Positions 29,320 through 40,724 of a stretch of DNA of 64,000 bases are shown here, in pieces. The position numbers and the translations under genes were made by a program. Position 1 is the stretch's first letter. Every line of letters starts with the position of its first letter. Source of the stretch: Cycas panzhihuaensis (lineage: Eukaryota; Cycadophyta); NCBI GenBank assembly GCA_023213395.1, contig CM041465.1, positions 162,695,741 through 162,759,740 of the forward strand. The letters are read 5' to 3'. The notes below the pieces were generated by a model, which saw only the letters and a list, made by a program, of their open reading frames with translations, did no database searches and was not told the DNA's origin.

Positions 29320-29931
29320 TCATGGGTATCTGAGACGGCACACGTCATTGCTGTAGATGTGATCCGTATGCAGAGTCAGAGTACGCGCGTTGAGGTTGGT
29401 CATGCATGGATGTGGCCTTTTCACAGTTGGAGCAATTTCAGAATTGCCATGAGATTCCTCTTCATCAACCAACTGCTGACTAGAAGTGTTTGATTGGATT
29501 GGTACTGGTACGCTGGAAATTCTGTCAAGTTTCTCCCGTATAGATTGAACTGTTGCAGAGAAGTACTGTTTGGAGGGTGTCCCATGTATAGATGAATTGT
29601 TTCCAGACTTGACATCATCAATGCCCTCTCTTTCTGAGGTTATCTGTTGCAAAGGAAATTTGAGGTACTGATGAGCTCTGCCAGGTACTGTTTCCCTAAG
29701 AGCTCCAGTATCCCTATCCCGTGAACTGGAGATCGCTTGTACACCAAAGAATGATTGAAAACCCACAGAAACTGTGAGAAATCTCGATCTCTGCTTGAAT
29801 CTCGATCTCTGCTTACTACTAGTTATTACATTAAGAATCGCGCGGCGCCTTTCCTCCAATTTGTCTTTTGTATCCAAGAGGAAGAGAGCAAGGTATAGAT
29901 CACTGTTATGTCCATGATGACGGGACGGCAA
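29320..29931 (-). CDS. Antisense frame in array K body, unknown
   Basis: This 203-codon frame lies on the strand opposite to the element's own sense. In body 1 the same sequence is broken into frames at 24955-25287, 25148-25351 and 25399-25686. Its composition looks coding: SKQYFSATVQSIREKLDRI, QQLVDEEESHGNSEIAPTVK and LALFLLDTKDKLEERR. No domain is recognised. The upstream side on the plus strand is the H4 copy. It may be an exon or exons of a third host gene captured in reverse, or a chance frame. Confidence 0.4.
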   Translation of the reverse strand: MPSRHHGHNSDLYLALFLLDTKDKLEERRRAILNVITSSKQRSRFKQRSRFLTVSVGFQSFFGVQAISSSRDRDTGALRETVPGRAHQYLKFPLQQITSEREGIDDVKSGNNSSIHGTPSKQYFSATVQSIREKLDRISSVPVPIQSNTSSQQLVDEEESHGNSEIAPTVKRPHPCMTNLNARTLTLHTDHIYSNDVCRLRYP

Positions 29932-29972
29932 CGATGGAATTGAATGAAGAGACCCATGGTGCTGCTACTTCA

Positions 29973-30215
29973 GGAGCGGAGATAGAGAAGGTCTTTGCAA
30001 AGGAGGAACGAAGAGGCCTGACAAGGTTCGAGGATAACATCCGTGGTATCACCAAGCACGCTATCCCAAGACCTTGCCCGACGTGGTGGTGTTAAGCGAA
30101 TCAGTGGTTTGATCTATGAAGAAACCCATGCTACGTTGAAGATATTCCTGGAAGACGGTGACTGCCATGGATGTCGTCTATAGGCAGGGCAGGACTCTAT
30201 ATGGCTTCGGTCTGA
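29973..30215 (+). pseudogene. Captured histone H4, copy 2
   Basis: Same gene as copy 1, with the same central deletion after KIFLE. The Gly/Lys-rich tail is clearer here: GDREGLCKGGTKR corresponds to the GKGGKGLGKGGAKR tail of H4. The core reads [11 protein letters not shown], then after one shift [14 protein letters not shown]. The sharing of one deletion among all three copies means a single capture. Confidence 0.9.
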
Positions 30216-30701
30216 GGCGCATTTACCTGTTGTTATCTCAGGGGAGGCCCACTTCTGAGTTTTTCTTTCTGTGAATTGTTTGGGATCTTGCTGGACTGCA
30301 ATCCCACAGGTGGCGAGAGAGACCACCGACAAAAATATGCAAAACTACGTGCGGGGTGAGCATGGAGACAATGAAGACACGATGGTGGGCGGTGCCAAAG
30401 ACTACTCATGGTCTGTCAAAGAGGAATGCTTGAGATCATTTCAATGACATGTTCACATGTTTGGGTCATTTAGAATTGTCTTGGTTGAGGGTGGTTTCAC
30501 TTTGCTAGAGATAAGGCATTAAATCGAAAATATGCTTTTAACCTAATTTGAAGGTGCGGTCTTGTGCATAAGTAGGTGGAAGAGTATTCAACTCTTGTAT
30601 TGGTTAAGTAATTTTAAAGGTGAAACTTGCAAAGAGCGAGCAGTTTACGAGTACATATTATCACGGATGTACATTATTCTTAAAGATGTAATGAGCAAAT
30701 G

Positions 30702-30903
30702 ACCCGTGACGACATGAAGAATGTGGCGAAATATGGAACCATCAAGTATGTTGATTATACAATGGGAGAAACATCTGGTTATGTTCGTTTTGAACAAGCA
30801 CGAAGGCCCTCGGAAGGCTCGCATGCAATTGTACTAAGCGGAAGAGGGTGGCTTGGTTGTGAAGAATTATATTGCTACACTAGGAGCTGTTAAATCAATT
30901 TAA
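30702..30903 (+). pseudogene. Captured La-protein second RRM, copy 2
   Basis: It matches copy 1: KYGTIKYVDYTMGE, SGYVRFEQA, then a shift, then GGLVVKNYIATL and the same end at a TAA. The lesions differ from copy 1 by single bases near CAG/CTG. Confidence 0.83.
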
Positions 30904-32768
30904 TTTCTTTTAGTTTTTTCTTTGCAACCAGCCTTTATATTTCCAAAGCTACAGAATATCACGTCTCATAACTAATTGGCTGGAAGAGTATGACCTTAGC
31001 GGGATCTTGGCAAGGAACTCCTTTTGCGGTATACACATGAAGAAGGAGAACATTGCACCTGATGATTGGTTGGCTCAGAGCAACATTCATACCTTGTGAT
31101 AAGGTTACACAAGAGAACACGAGTAAACTAACAACAAAGAGCGTAAAATAAAGACACCTCAAATCAAGATAGCGACCACGAAAATTTGAAGGAACACGAT
31201 GGTGTAAGGATTGTTGTGCGAAGCGACAAGCATTTTTCTAGCACTCGAGGTTCCAATATTTCCTGTCGATTTGTTTCTCAAATTGAAGTAGACTATGGAG
31301 TTAAGTGACATTATCACCTTTGTGCACGAGAGAAATGAATATTGGCTATCGGATCTTTGCTTTCCTCTACCCAAATACACGGAACTAATTTTCGTTTTGG
31401 AAAATCAAGATGGAAAGTCTATTTATAGTCAAGAAACTTTGGAAAGCAGTCATGGGGACTAAAAGCGGCTCATGAAGAAGGGAGGAAACCTTCAAAAGGA
31501 AGAACGAATTGTTGTTGACGTGATACTTGCGACCATTGATAAGGATGACCTCCCATCTTCCTATCACTTCATTATCCGGGCTCTACGAATATGGACTCGG
31601 TGAGGATGCTTGGAAACTCTTGAAGTGAATGAAAAAGGACACGAAGAAATGCATTGCGAGGAGAATCAAGAGGCGAAGAATCAAAGGAAGAAGTTGAAGA
31701 GGAAAGAAAAGAAGGAAAAGCGGTGACAAAACCATAAGTCTCATAAAGGAACCCCGATACAGACGCTAAAAATTTCAGGCATCAATCCCTGCAGATAATA
31801 GTTCGTGGAGACATGAGTTGCCTAACAAAAGGTATGGATAATGTTATCCTAGTTTGTGTTGAAAAGTTGATAGGAAGAATTCAAATGGTGACAGTCATAC
31901 AATGGTGGCATGTATTGCAAAATATCCATAATCTCTCTCAACTCAGTTACCTTCTCCACTCTCACCTTTGAGGAGATCAAAATTATAACAGCATATCCTA
32001 GAGCGACACTAGAAAGTTGTTTTCAAAGAAACATAAGGAGGATATCATGTCATCAGGTTCTTGCTTATCAGATTCATATCACTTTTTGGATAGGTTATCT
32101 GACTATGAAAGTCAATCAAATTGAAATAATGTTCCATGTGTGCATATCTATAATCATGAAGTATATGCATGTGAGTATCATGGAGATTCTCATTGTACTT
32201 AGTTCATGGAACTTCTTGAGTGACACAAAGAAAAGCGGTGTATCACACAACTTGCGTGAACTCGTCTCAATAAGCCCATTGATTCGGGGAGGATAATGGT
32301 GTCTTAACGATTGACAACTCATTCTTGCACTTGGATAATGATGATATTGCTAATGTCTACTTTGGTCACTCACATCTTGAAGCAGGGAGAAGGAAACAGG
32401 TGATAGAAGACATGTTTAAAAGACACCTTGAAGATATGTTTGATGAATACATGCAAGATCATTCTGAATTATCCATGTTTCACTACTTGGATTCTCAATT
32501 ATGTGTGAAGTTGAAAGAGGCAAAGTCCGAGGATCATCAATTCAAAGGACATTACAGGGTTGAAGACCAAGACCATGCCCAAGACATGGTGTTCAAGACC
32601 TTTCCAAGATCAAGACGGTGGAGATTCAAAGAAGATAAAGTACATTAGAGTCATTGATAGTCATATCGTCTTGTCATGTTGTCTCTAATGTCTATAGTCT
32701 CAAATTCATGTCAAGTGTCAATGTATGTCAAATTGTCAGTTGTTCAAACATTAAACATTAAGGGGAGG

Positions 32769-33135
32769 TGTTAGAAATAATGTTTAATGTGTGTGGGTCC
32801 TAGAATGATAAGTGATAGTCTTAAGTCTTAGGGTCAAAAGGTCATTATAATACTATATAAAAGGATATAAGTTTATTGGTCAAGTTAGTGGTGTAATGCT
32901 ATTGGTCAGGACAAAGGTATTTGTCCCACATGCATTACTTGGGATGTATTGTCTCCCACCTCTTTGGTATATAAAGGCGGTTGAGGTAGTATGTAAACAC
33001 ATCACATCATCAAGGCTCATATTGAGTCTTTGGTGCTTCTGGTATGGTAATATATTCTGATTATGTTGTGTTAATCTCTGTTGATATTATTGATCTTCTT
33101 TGTTGATGAGTGTTCTCCATGTTAAAATCTCAACA
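32769..33135 (+). repeat. Array K LTR 3 (shared)
   Basis: 367 bp, nearly identical to LTRs 1, 2 and 4. It is preceded by the AAGGGGAGG tract and followed by TGGTATCGGAGCGAGC. Confidence 0.95.
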
Positions 33136-34300
33136 TGGTATCGGAGCGAGCTTCCATATACGTGTGAGAGCGGGGTCTTGTCAAGTTCATTGTTGTGCGG
33201 TCCACCATCTTGTGCATGGAGGAAGTTACGTAGAATCGGTTCTGGGTGTAGTTGCACTTGCGGAGGATGCAACCCTAAGGACATCAAAATATTATCGGGT
33301 ATCTTGTTCACTTTTTAGGGCTCACCTTGTAAAGAAGCTGGTATATAGTAAAAATTACTGCTGTAAATTTATTGGAACTGAGGCTTGTATGCATGAAAAA
33401 GTTATGGTTTGGATTTAAAACAGTTGAAAGGACTTTGCTGAACACTTCGAGTTTATTATTATTTCACTTGGAGAAAATCTACCATAAATGGACCTTGCAT
33501 GTAAAGTTACTGTGTGGTAATCAGACTTCTGAAAATCTCCATACAGAGAAACTATTTGAATAGAGAGATATTAGCCTATGAATGAGCTGTTGTTTTATGT
33601 GTAAGCCGCCAATCAAAATTTGCCAGTCACACATTTAAGACAACTCAGACCTACTGGGTATTTGAGGCGGACACGTCATTCTTTGTAGATGTGATCCGTA
33701 TGCGAGTCGAATGCAGCGTTGAGGTTGGTCATGCATGGATGTGGCCTTTTCACGTTGGAGCAATTTCGGTGCCATGAGATTCCTCTTCATCAACCAAGCT
33801 GGCGACTAGAAGTGTTTGATTGGATTGGTAATGCACGCTGGAAATCTGTTCACAAGTTTCTCCCGTATAGATTGAGCATTGCGGAGAAGTACTATTTGGA
33901 GGGTGTCCCATGTATAGATGAATTGTTTCGGACTTGACATCATCAATGCCCTCTCTTTACGAGGTTATCTGTTGCAAAGGAAATTTGAGGTCTTGATGAG
34001 CTCTGCAGTCTTGTTCCCTAAGAGCTCCGGTATCCCTATCCGTGAACGGAGATCGCTTCTACACCAAAGAATGATTGAAAACCCACAACTTCACGCACAG
34101 CGTGAGAAATCTCGATCTCTGCTTGAATCTCGATCTACGCTACTACTAGTTATTACATTAAGAATCAGGCGGCGCCTTTCCTCCAATTTGTCTTTTGTAT
34201 CCAAGAGGAAGAGAGCAAGGTATAGATCCTTTATTATGTCCATGATGACGGACGGCAACGATGGAATTGAATGAAGAGACCCATGGTCTTTGCTACTTGA

Positions 34301-34530
34301 AGCGGAGATAGAGAAGGCTTTGCAAAGGAGGAGCGAAGAGGCACAAGGTTCGAGGATAACATCCGTGGTATCACCAAGCACGCTATCCAAGCACCTTGCC
34401 CGGCGTGGTGGTGTTAAGCGAATCGTGGTTTGATCTATGAAGAAACCCATGCTACGTTGAAGATATTCACGGAAGGCGGTGGCGCCATGGATGTCGTCTA
34501 TAAGCGGGCGAGGACTCTATATGGCTTGAT
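34301..34530 (+). pseudogene. Captured histone H4, copy 3
   Basis: It is the same captured gene with the shared central deletion. The tail GGAGCGAAGAGGCAC encodes the GAKRH block of H4 directly. The core [12 protein letters not shown] and GGVKR are readable, but several single-base losses change the frame. Confidence 0.88.
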
Positions 34531-35021
34531 GCGAGGCGCATTTACATTGTTATCTCGGGGAGGCCCACTTACGAGTTTTCTTTACGTGAATTGTTTGGGA
34601 TCTTCTTTGGTGCAATCCACAGTGAGCGAGAGAGACCATCGGCGGCAAATATGCAAAACTACATGCGGGGTGAGCATGGAGACAATGAAGACCACGATGG
34701 TGGAGGCGATTGCCAAAGACTACTCATGGTCTGTCAAAGAGGAATGCTTGAGATCATTTCAATGACATGTTCACTGTGTTTGGTACATTTAGAATTGTCT
34801 TGGTTGAGGGTGGTTTCACTTTGCTAGAGATAAGGCATTAAATCGAAAATATGCTTTTAACCTAATTTGAAGGTGCGGTCTTTGTGCATAAGTAGGTGGA
34901 AGAGTATTCAACTCTTGTATTGGTTAAGTAATTTTAAAGGTGAAACTTGCAAAGAGCCGAGCAGGTTTACGAGTACATATTATCACGGATGTCATTATTC
35001 TTAAAGATGTAATGAGCAAAT

Positions 35022-35221
35022 GACGTGTGACATGAAGAATGTGGCCGAAATATGGAACTCAAGTATGTTGATTATACAATGGGAGAAACATCTGGTTATG
35101 TTCGTTTGAACAAGCACTGAAGGCCCTCGAGAAGGCTCGCTACAATTTGTACTAGCGGAAGAGGGTGGCTTGGTTGTGAAGAATTATATTGCTACACTAG
35201 GAGTCAATTAAATCAATTTAA
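35022..35221 (+). pseudogene. Captured La-protein second RRM, copy 3
   Basis: Readable blocks are VDYTMGETSGYVRF, then EEGGLVVKNYIATL. Several bases are missing before KYVDY relative to copies 1 and 2. Confidence 0.8.
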
Positions 35222-35612
35222 TTTCTTTTAGTTTTTTCTTTGCAACCAGCCTTTATATTTCCAAAGCTACAAAATATCACGTCTCATAACTAATTGGCTG
35301 GAAGAATGTGACCTTAGCGGTCTTAACAAGGAACTCCTTTTGCGGTATACACATGAAGAAGGAGAACATTGCACACAGTGATTGGTTGGCTCAGGAGCAA
35401 CATTCATACCTTGTGATAAGGTTACACAGTAGAACCTGAGTAAACTAACAACAAAGAGCAGAAAATAAAGACACCTCAAATCTGAAGATAGCAGCCACAA
35501 AAATTTGAAGGAACACGGGTGGTGTAAGGATTGTTGTGCGGCGACAAGCATTTTTCTAGCACTCAGGTTCCAATATTTCCTTGTCGATTTGTTTCTCAAA
35601 TTGAAGTAGACT

Positions 35613-35909
35613 ATGGAGTTAAGTGACATTATCACCTTTGTGCACGAGAGAAATGAATATTGGCTATCGGATCTTTGCTTTCCTCTACCCAAATACACTT
35701 TGGAACTAATTTTCGTTTTGGAAAATCAAGATGGAAAGTCTATTTATAGTCAAGAAACTTTGGAAAAGCAGTCATGGGGACTAAAGCGGCTCATGAAGAA
35801 GGGAGGAAACCTTCAAAAGGAAGAACGAATTGTTGTTGACGTGATACTTGCGACCATTGATAAGGATGACCTCCCATCTTCCTATCACTTCATTATCCGG
35901 GCTCTCTGA
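35613..35909 (+). CDS. Array K gag-like frame, copy 3
   Basis: It has the same start as copy 1 (MELSDIITFV, LPKYT), then a shift relative to copy 1 so that the FRFWKIKMESL motif is lost from this frame. It is a decayed or misread copy. In body 2 the same region begins at 31295 and is also shifted. Confidence 0.6.
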   Translation: MELSDIITFVHERNEYWLSDLCFPLPKYTLELIFVLENQDGKSIYSQETLEKQSWGLKRLMKKGGNLQKEERIVVDVILATIDKDDLPSSYHFIIRAL

Positions 35910-37089
35910 ATATGGACTCGGTGAGGATGCTTGGAAACTCTTGTGAGTGAATGAAAAGGACACGAAGAAATGCAATGCGAGAGAATCAAGAGGCGAAGAA
36001 TCAAAGGAAGAAGTTGAAGAGGAAAGAAAAGAAGGAAAAGCGGTGACAAAACCATAAGTCTCATAAAGGAACCAGATACAGGCTAAAAATTTCAAGCATC
36101 AATCCCTGCAGATAATAGTTCGTGGAGACATGAGTTGCCTAACAAAAGGTATGGATAATGTTATCCTAGTTTGTGTTGAAAAGTTGATAGGAAGAATTCA
36201 AATGGTGACGAGTCATACGATGGTGGCATGTATTGCAAAATATCCATAATCTCTCTCAACTCAGTTACCTTCTCCACTCTCACCTTTGAGGAGATCAAAA
36301 TTATAACAGCATATCCTAGAGCGACACTAGAAAGTTGTTTTCAAAGAAACATAAGGAGGATATCATGTCATCAGGTTCTTGCTTATCAGATTCATATCAC
36401 TTTTTGGATAGGTTATCTGACTATGAAAGTCAATCAAATTGAAATAATGTTCCATGTGTGCATATCTATAATCATGAAGTATATGCATGTGAGTATCATG
36501 GAGATTCTCATTGTACTTAGTTCATGGAACTTCTTGAGTGACACAAAGAAAGCGAGTGTATCACACAACTTGCAGGAACTCGTCTCAATAAGCCCATTGA
36601 TTCAGGGGAGGATAATGGTGTCTTAACAGTTGACAACTCATTGCTGCACTTGGATAATGATGATATTGCTAATGTCTACTTTGGTCACTCACATACTGAA
36701 GCAGGGAGAAGGAAACAGGTGATAGAAGACATGTTTAAAAGACACCTTGAAGATATGTTTGATGAATACATGCAGGATCATTCTGAATTATCCATGTTTC
36801 ACTACTTGGATTCTCAATTATGTGTGAAGTTGAAAGAGGCAAAGTCCGAGGATCATCAATTCAAAGGACATTACAGGGTTGAAGACCAAGACCATGCCCA
36901 AGACATGGTGTTCAAGACCTTTCCAAGATCAAGACGGTGGAGATTCAAAGAAGATAATGTACATTAGAGTCTGTTGATAGTCATATCAGTCTTGTCATGT
37001 TGTCTCTAATGTCTATAGTCTCAAATTCATGTCAAGTGTCAATGTATGTCAAATTGTCAGTTGTTCAAACATTAAACATTAAGGGGAGG

Positions 37090-37455
37090 TGTTAGAAATA
37101 ATGTTTAATGTGTGTGGGTCCTAGAATGATAAGTGATAGTCTTAAGTCTTAGGGTCAAAAGGTCATTATAATACTATATAAAAGGATATAAGTTTATTGG
37201 TCAAGTTAGTGGTGTAATGCCATTGGTCAGGACAAAGGTATTTGTCCCACATGCATTACTTGGGATGTATTGTCTCCCACCTCTTTGGTATATAAAGGCG
37301 GTTGAGGTAGTATGTAAACACATCACATCATCAAGGCTCATATTGAGTCTTTGGTGCTTCTGGTATGGTAATATATTCTGATTATGTTGTGTTAATCTCT
37401 GTTGATATTATTGATCTTGCTGTTGATGAGTGTTCTCCATGTTAAAATCTCAACA
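37090..37455 (+). repeat. Array K LTR 4
   Basis: 366 bp, terminal LTR. It is followed directly by TTCAA, the second copy of the target duplication, and then by element J sequence. Confidence 0.95.
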
Positions 37456-37460
37456 TTCAA

Positions 37461-37804
37461 ATCTGTCCGTTCCTCCTGCTTGTACGTACACAATGTTGTT
37501 ATACTTTCGCCCTTGCCGTATAAATTCCGAATTCCATGGGTTGTTTTTCCCCGCCGTTGTTTTGCAATCCCGGCTGTTTCACAGCCTTCTCTTCCCGTGT
37601 GCCATACCGTATTTCGCTTCATCATAACTAGGCAGTTATGGAAGGTAGTTGTACGTCCCATTCGCGCTTTCCGCACTTTTCTTTAATCATTCCAGATTAA
37701 GACAGTTGCGGTTAGGCGCACCTTCTTACGTGCTCGTATGGTCCATCCGTCTTACTTTGGATAATTGTTCCTTAGTTCAATGATGTTTTCACCTTTTTTT
37801 TTTT
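37461..37804 (-). other. Element J spacer between integrase and extra ORF
   Basis: No coding content is recognised. A T-run at about 37796-37810 (A-run on the coding strand) stands directly at the end of the integrase frame. With 23881-24114 on the other side of array K, it forms a spacer of nearly 580 bp between pol and the extra frame. Confidence 0.6.
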
Positions 37805-37807
37805 TTT

Positions 37808-39057
37808 TTACATTCTGTACAATTTTAACCTACTGCCATTGACTAATTTAGTCAATGGCTGTCCATCTAATTGTTGTAATCTAACAGCTCCATTATCATG
37901 AATATAATCAATTTTATATGGACCTAACCAACGTATTTTCATTTTGCCTGGTTTGAACTTGAATTTACTATCATATAATAATACCAAATCATTTACCTTG
38001 AAGTCGGGTCTTTTAAGGTGGCAGTTGTGCCATGCCTTTCGCCTTTTCTTCTCCACTTTTATTTCCCACAATGCTCGTGCTCTAGTCTCGTCCAGCTTCA
38101 TTAGTTGAATCAGTCTTTGATCATATGACATTTCTAAGTCTGCCCTGAGATGTTGAGCCACTCTCAGGCTTTCCGCTTGAAATTCTAAGGGAACCACAGC
38201 TTCCAATCCGTAAACTAGCTGAAATGGAGTCTGTTTGTGTGATTTTTTTTTCATTGTTTGATCTGCCCATAGGACTGAATGCAATTTTTCTGCCCAATCA
38301 GTTCGTTGTCCATTGCAAATCTTCATCAATGCAATCTTCAGGATTTTATTTGTACTTTCTACTTAACCATTTGCTCTAGGATAATATGGCGAAGGTTTGC
38401 CATGTTGAATCAAAAATTCCATGGTCAGGTATTTAATAGTCTGACTTAAAAAAGCACTTCCTTGATCCGATACAACTTCCAAGGGACATCCAAATCTTAT
38501 TATGATAACTTCATATAAGAAATGGGCTGTACTTCTTGCATCACATTTCTTCATTGGTTTGGCCTCGGTCCATTTGGTCAAGAAATCTGTGGCCACCAAT
38601 ATATATCTCGCATTTGTCCTTCTGGCTGGAGGACTAATTGGTCCTACGAAATCCAACCCCCATTTTTCAAATGGAGCTTGGGCTACTATTGGATGAAGAA
38701 GCATAAAATTACCTTTGATGGTTTCCACATTGCTTGTGAGATATCACAGGTTCTTACCCACTTTTCAGCATCTTCAAATAGTGTTGGCCACCACAATCCT
38801 ACGGTCAATATTTTCCTTGCTGTGGCTTCTCCTCCATGATGGGATGAGGCTATCCCTTCATGGGCTTCCCTTAAGATTGGCTCTACTTCATGTTGAAGTA
38901 TACATCTCTGTAAAACTTCATCAGGTCCTAGCTTATATAACATGCCACCTATCAATTGGAATGGAAAGGTTTTCTTTATAAAACTTCTCCTCTCTGCCTT
39001 TTCCAAACCCGAGGTGTTTGTCCTGTAGCTAGATACTCTGCAACTCCCTTGTACCAA
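37808..39057 (-). pseudogene. Element J integrase
   Basis: Three frames cover the integrase in order. The N-terminal zinc-binding part (38686-39057) reads HEGIASSHHGGEATA, then CDISQ where CX2C is expected, so the second Cys is lost. The catalytic core (38363-38728) contains DFVGPISPP, LVATDFLTKW and VSDQGSAFLS, and ends in TAA just before VESTNK, the glutamate block. The C-terminal part (37808-38329) includes LVYGLEAVVPLE, DLVLLYDSKF and KMKIRWLGPYKI, and ends LKLYRM. No chromodomain is seen. One TAA, explainable by a C-to-T change in CAA, and the lost Cys make it inactive. Confidence 0.9.
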
Positions 39058-39099
39058 GCTGGAATGGCTTCAATTGAAAATAATTTATGATTTGGAAAG

Positions 39100-39575
39100 T
39101 CGTCGAACACTCCTTCACCTGACTGTCCTTCTTTTATTCTAGACAACTAATCTGGTATAACATGTTTTTCTCCTTTCTTGACTACAATTTTGAACATAAA
39201 TTCTTGGAACAGCATTAGCCAGTGACTAATCCTTCCCTGCAAGATTGGTTTATTAACTAAATATTGCAAAGCTTGATGATCTACAAAAAATACAAAAGGA
39301 TTTGCCAACAAATAATGTCAAAATTTCTGCAAGGCATACACCATGCCTAGTCCTTCACGTTCTGTAACTGTATAGTTACGTTCCGCAGATGACAATTTCC
39401 TGCTAGCAAAAACAATAGGGAGATCAATTTTCTCATTTGCTGGCTGGGCCAACACACAGCCGATGGCATATAGTGATGCATCCACATGTACATGGAACGG
39501 TTTGTTCCAATCTAGAAACTTGAGCACAGGGGCTTCCACTATCTTTTTCTTCAAAGCATCAAAAGATAGTTGTTG
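39100..39575 (-). pseudogene. Element J RNase H
   Basis: The open frame 39318-39554 carries KPFHVHVDASLYAIGCVLAQ with the first catalytic Asp, then LPIVFASRKLSSAERNY and TEREGLGMVYALQKF. A TGA at 39318-39320 (probably from CGA) interrupts it, and the sequence continues with HYLLANPFVFFVDHQAL and KPILQGRISHWLM to about 39190. This matches a Gypsy RNase H directly downstream of RT. Confidence 0.88.
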
Positions 39576-40724
39576 TCACATCATCCATTCCCATTTGCTC
39601 ATTTTCTTCAGCAAAGATTCCAAGGGATAGGCTATCTGAGCATACCCTTTTATGAATTTCCGATAATATCGAGTCATATCCAAAAAACCTTTCAACTTCT
39701 TCGGGTTCTGAGGTACTGGAAATTTCAGAATTACTTCCACCTTGGTTGGGTCAGTCATTAATCCTTCCTTGGAGACGATGTGTCCCAACAAGGATGCAAA
39801 TGGTACCATAAAGGTACATTTGTCTAGGTTTAGGCACAATCTATGTTCCCTGCATAATTCCAGCATTAACTTTAGTTGGAGCAGGTGATCTTGTAATCTA
39901 CTGTACAAAGTCCAGTCGTCCAGAAACACCTCTATTGCTTTCCCCAGCAACTTCTTGAAGATTTTTAGAATAATTCTCTGGAATGTTGCAGGAGCATTTG
40001 TCAACCTAAATGGCATGACCCTATATGCATAAGTGCCCCATTCTGTAACGAATGTTGTCTTTAGCTAATCTTCTGCTGCGATTTGGACTTGGTTATATCC
40101 ACTAAAACCGTCTGCAAATGAAAAGATTTCATGCCCTACTACCTTTTCCAACACATCTTCTGTGAACGGAATAGGGAATGGATCTTTTTTTGTGGCTTTA
40201 TTTAAAGCCCTATAATCCACGCAAATGCGGAGTTTCCCGTTTTTCTTCGGCACCATCACTACTGGGATGACCCATTCACTGTTTTCTACTTCAAAAATAT
40301 AACCAGCTTCCAGTAACTTATCCAGCTCCGTTTTCACTTGTTCTTTGTAGTGTGGGTTCATCCTGTAAGGTCTTTGCCTTACTGGTCTTACGTTTTCCAT
40401 TAACTCTATTTTGTGTTCACCCACTTCTGGCGGGATTCCCTTCAGATCCTTATAGGACCATGCAAAAACATCCTTAAATTCCAGAAAAAGTGATGTTGCT
40501 TTTTGCATTATTTCGGGCTCCCAATAATCACCTACTTGTATCCATTTTGGACTTCCTTCCGTTCCAACATTAATGGATTTGAGTTGGAGTTTTCTCCCTT
40601 GTATTGTTTTCCCATCTGAATTCAATTCATAGGCCGGTGCTTCACAAATTTCCTTGTATCCATATATTACATGTGAGAATATGTTTGGGGAAAGTTTCTT
40701 ACTACTTCTTGATTCGACTGACAA
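39576..40724 (-). pseudogene. Element J reverse transcriptase
   Basis: Two long frames (40065-40724 and 39576-40016) make up the domain. The first holds RQRPYRMNPHYKEQV, VMVPKKNGKLRICVDYRALNKAT and FADGFSGYNQVQIAAED, then TAG at 40065-40067 where the family has Gln. The second starts MPFRLTNAPATFQR and carries the catalytic EVFLDDWTLYS (FLDD rather than the usual YxDD with Tyr), then LLGHIVSKEG and TRYYRKFIKGYA. Apart from two stops it is one of the best-preserved genes here. Confidence 0.92.

Larger units (their letters stand above)
28807..32768 (+). repeat. Array K body 2
   Basis: 3,962 bp, colinear with bodies 1 and 3. It contains H4 copy 2, La copy 2, a frameshifted gag near 31295-31620 and the downstream frame in two pieces. 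Differences from the other bodies are mostly 1-4-base changes next to CAG/CTG, while long stretches such as 31920-32220 are unchanged. Confidence 0.92.
33136..37089 (+). repeat. Array K body 3
   Basis: 3,954 bp, colinear with bodies 1 and 2. It holds H4 copy 3, La copy 3, a 98-codon gag-like frame at 35613-35909, and the downstream frame in two pieces at 36228-36626 and 36641-36967. Confidence 0.92.
24120..37455 (+). mobile_element. Array K: tandem non-autonomous LTR retrotransposon (4 LTRs, 3 bodies)
   Basis: This 13.3-kb block is inserted in element J between the integrase and the extra frame. It is LTR-body-LTR-body-LTR-body-LTR, with LTRs of 365-367 bp and bodies of 3,954-3,962 bp. TTCAA stands at both outer edges (24115-24119 and 37456-37460), so the array sits in one target site. 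Each body starts with a Copia-type primer-binding site and ends with AAGGGGAGG. Each carries a Copia-like gag start, a histone H4 copy and a La RRM copy but no protease, integrase or RT. It is therefore non-autonomous. Shared internal deletions show that capture preceded tandem duplication. Confidence 0.93.

Noticed and set aside
24120-37455. Satellite or CRISPR-like array
   Set aside because: The 4.3-kb period is explained fully by LTR-body units with primer-binding sites and polypurine tracts, and there are no short spacers.
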